9,091 bases of DNA, taken from assembly GCA_016211245.1 (NCBI GenBank), contig JACQSQ010000082.1, positions 1 through 9,091 of the forward strand, in the 5' to 3' direction. Position numbers and translations under genes: made by a program. This document shows, piece after piece, positions 6,187 through 9,091 of this stretch (within the stretch, counting starts at the first letter, position 1; each line of letters starts with the position of its first letter). The notes under the pieces are model-generated. The model worked only from the letters and a program-made list of their open reading frames with translations. It searched no databases and was not told where the DNA came from. Origin of the DNA: Candidatus Woesearchaeota archaeon. GTDB taxonomy: Archaea; Nanobdellota; Nanobdellia; Woesearchaeales; GW2011-AR4.

Positions 6187-6201
6187 TATATAAACTTTTC
6201 G
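6187..6201 (-). promoter_or_regulatory. BRE/TATA promoter of purF
   Basis: On the minus strand CGAAAAG (BRE, 6201-6195) runs directly into TTTATATA (TATA, 6194-6187), the best archaeal promoter in the window. The expected transcription start is near 6165, leaving a leader of about ten bases. The TATA is part of the palindrome GTTTATATAAAC (6184-6195). Confidence 0.7.
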
Positions 6202-6221
6202 ATATTAAAATTCCAAATTTC

Positions 6222-6239
6222 TATATTGAAAATAATATA
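6222..6239. promoter_or_regulatory. Weak candidate operator between purF and purD
   Basis: The inverted repeat TATATT-GAAAAT-AATATA lies between the two divergent TATA boxes. The position suits a shared purine regulator, but in such AT-rich DNA this palindrome could be chance. Confidence 0.2.
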
Positions 6240-6246
6240 CAAAAAA

Positions 6247-6256
6247 CTATATAAAC
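6247..6256 (+). promoter_or_regulatory. TATA box of purD
   Basis: CTATATAAAC is centred about 28 bp before the ATG at 6280, and no ribosome binding site is seen, so a leaderless purD transcript is likely. Confidence 0.6.
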
Positions 6257-6279
6257 AAATAAATTTAACCAAATCTGTG

Positions 6280-7608
6280 ATGAAAGTACTGCTTATAGGC
6301 AATGGCGCAAGAGAGCATGTAATAGCTGAAACCTTATGCAAAAACAATAGTGTGTTGTTGTATTCTTATCTCAAATCAAAAAATCCTGGAATTATTTTGC
6401 TTTCAAAAAACTTTGAGATTGGGAATTACAGTGATTTGGATAAGATAAAAAAATATGCCAAAAAAACAAGCCCTGATTTTGCATTTATCGGGCCGGAAGA
6501 TCCGTTAAACAACGGCGTTGTTGATTTATTAAAAGAGCTTGGTGTTCCTGCGGTAGGGCCGACAAAAAAATTAGCCCAGCTTGAAACCAGCAAATAATTC
6601 ACAAGAAATTTATTAAAAAAATATAAAATTAATGGGAACCCAAAATTTGAAATTTTCAATAAAAACAATATTGCAAATGCAAAAAAATTTCTTGATGAAA
6701 TTCCTGATTGTGTAATCAAGCCTGACGGATTGACTGGCGGCAAGGGCGTTAAGGTGCAGGGAGACCATTTCCAGACAAAAAAAGATGCGCTGGAATATTG
6801 TGAAGATGTCCTTCAAACACATCCATCGGTTGTTGTAGAAGAAAAATTTGAGGGGGAGGAATTTTCGCTTCAATGCCTAACTGACGGGAAAACTGTTATT
6901 GGGACTCCCCCTGTGCAGGACCATAAAAGGGCTTTTGTAAATGATTTTGGTGCAAACACCGGCGGCATGGGAAGCTATAGTTGCGAGAACCATCTTTTGC
7001 CATTCTTAGAAAAGAAAGATGTTGAAGACGGACTGGAAATCACAAAAAAAGTTGCAGAGGCATTATACAAGGAAACAGGCGAATACTATAAGGGGATAAT
7101 GTACGCTGGCTTGATTAAAACAAAAGATGGGGTTAAATTGCTGGAATACAATGCCAGATTCGGCGATCCAGAAGCAATGAATGTACTTCCATTATTAAAG
7201 AATGATTTTGTTGAAGTTTGCCAGTCAATAATAAATCAGCAATTGCATAAAATTAAGTTTAAATTTGAGAACAAGGCAACTGTATGCAAGTACGTTGTTC
7301 CTGAAGGGTACCCAGACAACCCCGTAAAAAATGAAAAAATTTCTATCGGGAAAATTCCGAAGCAGGCAAGACTTTATTACGCTTCTGTAGACTCAAGAGA
7401 AGATGGATTGTATATGACTTCTTCACGGGGCGTTGCGTGCCTTGGAATTGCGGAAGATTTAGAGAAGGCAGAAAAAATTGTCGAGGAAGCTGCCAAGTCT
7501 GTCAAGGGGAAGGTTTTTCACAGGGAAGACATTGGGACAAGAAAATTGATTGAAAAAAGGATAAGGCATATGAAAGATATTTTAAGCCATAAAATCCGCA
7601 AACTTTAA
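6280..7608 (+). pseudogene. purD: Phosphoribosylamine-glycine ligase PurD with one in-frame TAA (codon 106)
   Basis: PurD joins phosphoribosylamine to glycine using ATP, the step after PurF. The first 105 codons give the N-terminal domain: MKVLLIGNGAREH, IGPEDPLNNG and GPTKKLAQLETSK. Then comes TAA (6595-6597). The same frame continues FTRNLLKKY, CVIKPDGLTGGKG, VVVEEKFEGEEFS, QDHKR, NTGGMGSYS and LEYNARFGDPEA to the normal C-terminus at 7608. There is no frame change and no missing segment: 442 codons in all, as in intact PurD. The TAA replaces one variable residue in the LExSKxFT block; GAA (Glu) or TCA (Ser) would be one base away. No good restart codon follows: the next in-frame candidate is a TTG at 6730 inside the ATP-grasp core. 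It may be a recent nonsense mutation, a sequence error or readthrough. Start 6280 is supported by the TATA position and the GNGAREH block. Confidence 0.92.
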
Positions 7609-7614
7609 ATATAT
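7604..7614 (+). promoter_or_regulatory. Possible TATA box of the coiled-coil membrane protein gene
   Basis: CTTTAAATATA overlaps the purD stop. It would start transcription near 7635, leaving a leader of about 20 bases before the ATG at 7658. A second TATA-like string at 7646-7652 is too close to the ATG to serve it. Confidence 0.4.
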
Positions 7615-7615
7615 C

Positions 7616-7648
7616 AAAAAAAATTTCGCTTCAAAAACGAATTTTTTT
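7616..7648 (+). terminator. A/T-rich hairpin with a T-run after purD
   Basis: An A-rich arm ending in TTTCG (7617-7628) can pair with CGAATTTTTTT (7638-7648) around a nine-base loop, with one bulged T, and the arm ends in seven T residues. It could end the purD transcript, but it also lies in the presumed leader of the next gene, so the role is uncertain. Confidence 0.35.
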
Positions 7649-7657
7649 ATATTCAAA

Positions 7658-8362
7658 ATGGGGAAAAAAAGAGGCAAATCCAAGGCTAGGCATATTTCTA
7701 AAAAAAGGGCTAAAAGGCAGAAAGCGGAAAAAGAGCCTGTTAAAAAGCAGGAAATTCCGAAAGTTTCCCTTAAGGATGCTTTGCATGATTTGCAAATTCT
7801 TTCTGAAGAAAAGAAAGTAGAGCATAAAGTGGAAGAAGTTGAGAAGAAAGAAGAGCAAATAGAGCGGAAAGAAGTACAGATTGCAAAAGAGGAGAAAAAG
7901 CTCGAAAAAGAAACCCAAAAAGTTGAGGGGCTTGAAAAGAAGATCGAAAAAGAAGTTTCCCAAAAGCCGCTGACATATTTCAATTTCAAAGACCTAAATA
8001 AGGGCATCATAGGCGCTTTTATAGGGGTTGTTGCGCATTTCAGCTTTATTTACGGCAGCGTGATTGCCAAAGAAATAACTAATTTCAGGGCAGCTTTGCT
8101 GCTTGTTTTCTCGTATTTGCTTATAGTGATCCTCATGTACGAAACAGGGTACAGGGACATCAAGGAAAAAAGACTATTGGGAGTTTTGCCGAAAAGGGCC
8201 ACGCTTATATTTGCGACTTCCATTATTGTGGTAGTTATAATCTTCTTTTTGTTTAACATGGCAAACTTAAAGGATTTGGAAGGGTTTTTCAGGCAGGTTG
8301 CGGTCACTTCGGTGCTTGCTTCGCTTGGGGCAGGAACAGCAGACTTGCTTGGCAAGCACTAG
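7658..8362 (+). CDS. Coiled-coil protein with four C-terminal membrane helices (DUF2391-like)
   Basis: This 234-residue protein has three regions. Residues 1-33 are very basic (GKKRGKSKARHISKKRAKR), suited to nucleic acid or anionic lipid. Residues about 48-100 are a charged Lys/Glu heptad region predicted to form a coiled coil. The remainder holds four likely membrane helices at about 116-134, 144-162, 181-200 and 212-230. The segments ILMYETGYRDIKEKR and VTSVLASLGAGTADLLG recall an archaeal membrane domain of unknown function (DUF2391); that match is from memory and uncertain. No signal peptide or catalytic motif is seen, and the biochemical role is unknown. The start at 7658 is the first ATG and gives the basic N-terminus. 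A TATA-like element overlaps the end of purD, so the gene may be expressed independently of purD. Confidence 0.85.
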   Translation: MGKKRGKSKARHISKKRAKRQKAEKEPVKKQEIPKVSLKDALHDLQILSEEKKVEHKVEEVEKKEEQIERKEVQIAKEEKKLEKETQKVEGLEKKIEKEVSQKPLTYFNFKDLNKGIIGAFIGVVAHFSFIYGSVIAKEITNFRAALLLVFSYLLIVILMYETGYRDIKEKRLLGVLPKRATLIFATSIIVVVIIFFLFNMANLKDLEGFFRQVAVTSVLASLGAGTADLLGKH

Positions 8363-8374
8363 CGCGAGGGAAAA

Positions 8375-8382
8375 GTATTTAA
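8375..8382 (+). promoter_or_regulatory. TATA box of the formyl-THF cyclo-ligase gene
   Basis: The purine-rich GAGGGAAAA looks like a BRE and is followed by GTATTTAA, centred about 29 bp before the ATG at 8408. A leaderless transcript is likely. Confidence 0.5.
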
Positions 8383-8407
8383 TTCTCAAACAAAGTTTTG
8401 TTGCTAT

Positions 8408-8962
8408 ATGAAAAACCTGCTGAAGGAAGAGGCATTAAACAAAAGAAATTCTCTGGCTAAGGAAGAAATCCTGGAAAAAAGCAAAAAAATCGGCAACTTG
8501 CTACTCAGCCTAAGCCAATTTAAAAAATCAAAAACAATCATGTTCTTTGTGTCATTCAGCAGCGAAATTTATACGCATGACATGATCAGGCAAGCTTTGA
8601 AATTGAAAACAGTTGTCGTGCCAAAAGTAGTGCATCATGAAATTGAGCCGTCTGTCATAATTGATTTTGACAATCTTATCCCATCCCGAAAGTTTGGCAT
8701 ATTGGAGCCGATTGAAATAATGAACATCGCTTACAAGAATATCGGCTTGGTTTTGGTTCCAGGCATAGCATTTGACAAGGAAGGGCACAGGATAGGCTAT
8801 AGTTTTGGGTATTATGACAAATTCCTGAAAAAAGTCCCTAAAGCGGTTAAAATAGGGCTTTGCTTTGATTTCCAGGTTGTCGAGAAAGTTCCGAGAGAGG
8901 AGCATGACGTGCCTGTTGATTTTATTGTGACTGAAGAAAGAGTTATTGAGTGCAGAAAATAA
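8408..8962 (+). CDS. 5-formyltetrahydrofolate cyclo-ligase family protein
   Basis: The family converts 5-formyl-tetrahydrofolate and ATP to 5,10-methenyl-tetrahydrofolate in the cytosol, recycling an inhibitory folate into the C1 pool. The 184-residue length is normal. The N-terminal helix KNLLKEEALNKRNSL holds the conserved basic residues that contact the nucleotide and folate. The diagnostic block runs from LVPGIAFDKEG (116-126) through HRIGYSFGYYDKFL (127-140), then GLCFDFQ (150-156) and PREEHDVPVDFIVTE (162-176). In most relatives the phosphate loop reads RLGYGGGYYD; here two glycines are Ser132 and Phe133, which could weaken ATP binding or mark a subgroup. The start at 8408 is supported by a TATA box 29 bp upstream. 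It converges with the tRNA-Gly gene, whose T-run overlaps the stop codon. Since PurP uses formate, the folate role here lies outside the AICAR step. Confidence 0.92.
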   Translation: MKNLLKEEALNKRNSLAKEEILEKSKKIGNLLLSLSQFKKSKTIMFFVSFSSEIYTHDMIRQALKLKTVVVPKVVHHEIEPSVIIDFDNLIPSRKFGILEPIEIMNIAYKNIGLVLVPGIAFDKEGHRIGYSFGYYDKFLKKVPKAVKIGLCFDFQVVEKVPREEHDVPVDFIVTEERVIECRK

Positions 8963-8966
8963 AAAA
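8961..8966 (-). terminator. T-run terminator of tRNA-Gly
   Basis: On the minus strand six T residues follow the discriminator base A73 directly. The run overlaps the stop codon of the convergent cyclo-ligase gene. Confidence 0.6.
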
Positions 8967-9067
8967 TGCGCGAGCCGGGATTCGAATGCCCGAATGCCAA
9001 GACAGCTTGACATTTCCCGGGTCTCAGCCTTGGCAAGGCCGAATCTTAACCACTCGACTACTCGCGC
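8967..9067 (-). tRNA. trnG-GCC: tRNA-Gly(GCC) with a T-arm intron
   Basis: After removal of a 29-nt intron the gene gives a 72-nt class I tRNA without encoded CCA. The acceptor stem GCGCGAG/CTCGCGC pairs perfectly, with discriminator A73 at 8967. The D arm begins GTCG and carries AGTGGTTA in its loop. The anticodon stem CGGCC/GGCTG has one G-U pair, and the loop TTGCCAA holds anticodon GCC (9034-9032). The variable region is AGAC, and the T stem CCGGG/CCCGG encloses TTCGAAT. The G1-C72, C2-G71, C35-C36 and A73 identities agree with archaeal tRNA-Gly. Unspliced, the T arm cannot fold normally. Exon 1 is 9067-9016 and exon 2 is 8986-8967. It lies opposite and directly after the cyclo-ligase gene; upstream promoter sequence is mostly beyond the window. 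Confidence 0.95.
8987..9015 (-). other. Non-canonical tRNA intron (53/54) with a BHB motif
   Basis: The 29-nt intron lies between T-stem position 53 and T-loop position 54. The precursor can form a strict bulge-helix-bulge. The central helix is exon CCCG (9021-9018) with intron CGGG (8992-8989). The first 3-nt bulge is GGA (9017-9015) and the second is CAT (8988-8986). The inner stem is nine base pairs, AATGTCAAG/CTTGGCATT, closed by loop CTGT. Cutting after the second base of each bulge yields exactly the joined exons that give a canonical tRNA-Gly. The outer helix is short (two pairs seen). This fit was found independently of the exon junction and supports real splicing. Confidence 0.9.
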
Positions 9068-9091
9068 AATAAGATTGGATGATTTTATGTC

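Noticed and set aside
6184..6195. Palindrome GTTTATATAAAC as a repressor operator
   Set aside because: It is fully explained as the TATA box of purF with an adjoining BRE; a palindromic TATA is expected in AT-rich DNA.
6112..6279. Upstream extension of purD to an ATG at 6112
   Set aside because: It would run antisense through the purF start and both promoters. The PurD family begins at MKVLLIGNGAREH, and a TATA box precedes that ATG.
6595..6597. Recoded stop (pyrrolysine or altered code)
   Set aside because: The codon is TAA, not TAG. Other genes here (HEPN, purP, guaA, the cyclo-ligase) end in TAA, and no recoding element is recognisable.
6590..6600. Frameshift in purD
   Set aside because: Both halves are in the same frame and no residues are missing, so it is a nonsense codon only.
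6730..7608. A separate gene starting at TTG 6730
   Set aside because: The TTG encodes the Leu of the conserved DGLxxGKG block inside the ATP-grasp domain; the frame before it back to 6598 is also PurD sequence.
8967..9067. Class II tRNA (Leu or Ser) with a long variable arm
   Set aside because: The anticodon loop reads GCC. The extra bases come after the T stem 5' strand rather than in the variable region, and removing them by the BHB rule gives a canonical tRNA-Gly.
1..9091. CRISPR array or phage defence island
   Set aside because: No regularly spaced repeats of 24-40 bp and no cas, restriction or phage genes are present; the only defence-like element is the nucleotidyltransferase/HEPN pair.

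Overview
The window looks like part of an AT-rich archaeal genome, most plausibly a DPANN-type archaeon (Woesearchaeota/Pacearchaeota-like; the lineage is inference). Evidence: it carries purP, the archaeal formate-dependent FAICAR synthetase. Promoters are archaeal BRE/TATA elements, several placed about 25-30 bp before a start codon, which suggests leaderless mRNAs. The tRNA-Gly gene has a bulge-helix-bulge (BHB) intron and no encoded CCA. The genes are small and tightly packed, with ATGA or TAAAATG junctions. No stretch over 300 bases lacks a gene.

Layout: (1) 2-514, the 3' part of a Yip1-like membrane protein gene. (2) 554-1551, an inserted-looking two-gene module: a winged-helix + minimal nucleotidyltransferase protein overlapping (ATGA) a HEPN-domain protein, of the MntA/HepT toxin-antitoxin type, preceded by a repeat-rich candidate operator. 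(3) 1553-4220, purP and a full-length single-chain guaA. (4) 4262-4610, a 50-residue zinc-ribbon protein and a cold-shock-domain protein with its own Shine-Dalgarno sequence. (5) 4617-6155 on the minus strand, purF, divergent from purD (6280-7608, plus), which is full length except for one in-frame TAA at codon 106. (6) 7658-8362, a coiled-coil/four-helix membrane protein. (7) 8408-8962, a 5-formyltetrahydrofolate cyclo-ligase. (8) 8967-9067 on the minus strand, tRNA-Gly(GCC), interrupted in the T arm by a 29-nt intron.

Function: purF and purD encode the first two steps of purine synthesis, purP the formylation of AICAR, and guaA the last step to GMP, so the window is mainly a purine biosynthesis locus. 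The cyclo-ligase adds a C1/folate link, although PurP itself uses free formate.

Most notable: a degenerate 37-bp copy of the purP start region (501-537 versus 1543-1579, 33/37 identical) flanks the nucleotidyltransferase/HEPN module. It suggests that the module was inserted between the Yip1-like gene and purP and now sits at the head of the purP-guaA transcription unit. The T-arm tRNA intron with an exactly fitting BHB motif and the single nonsense codon in purD are the other strong observations.
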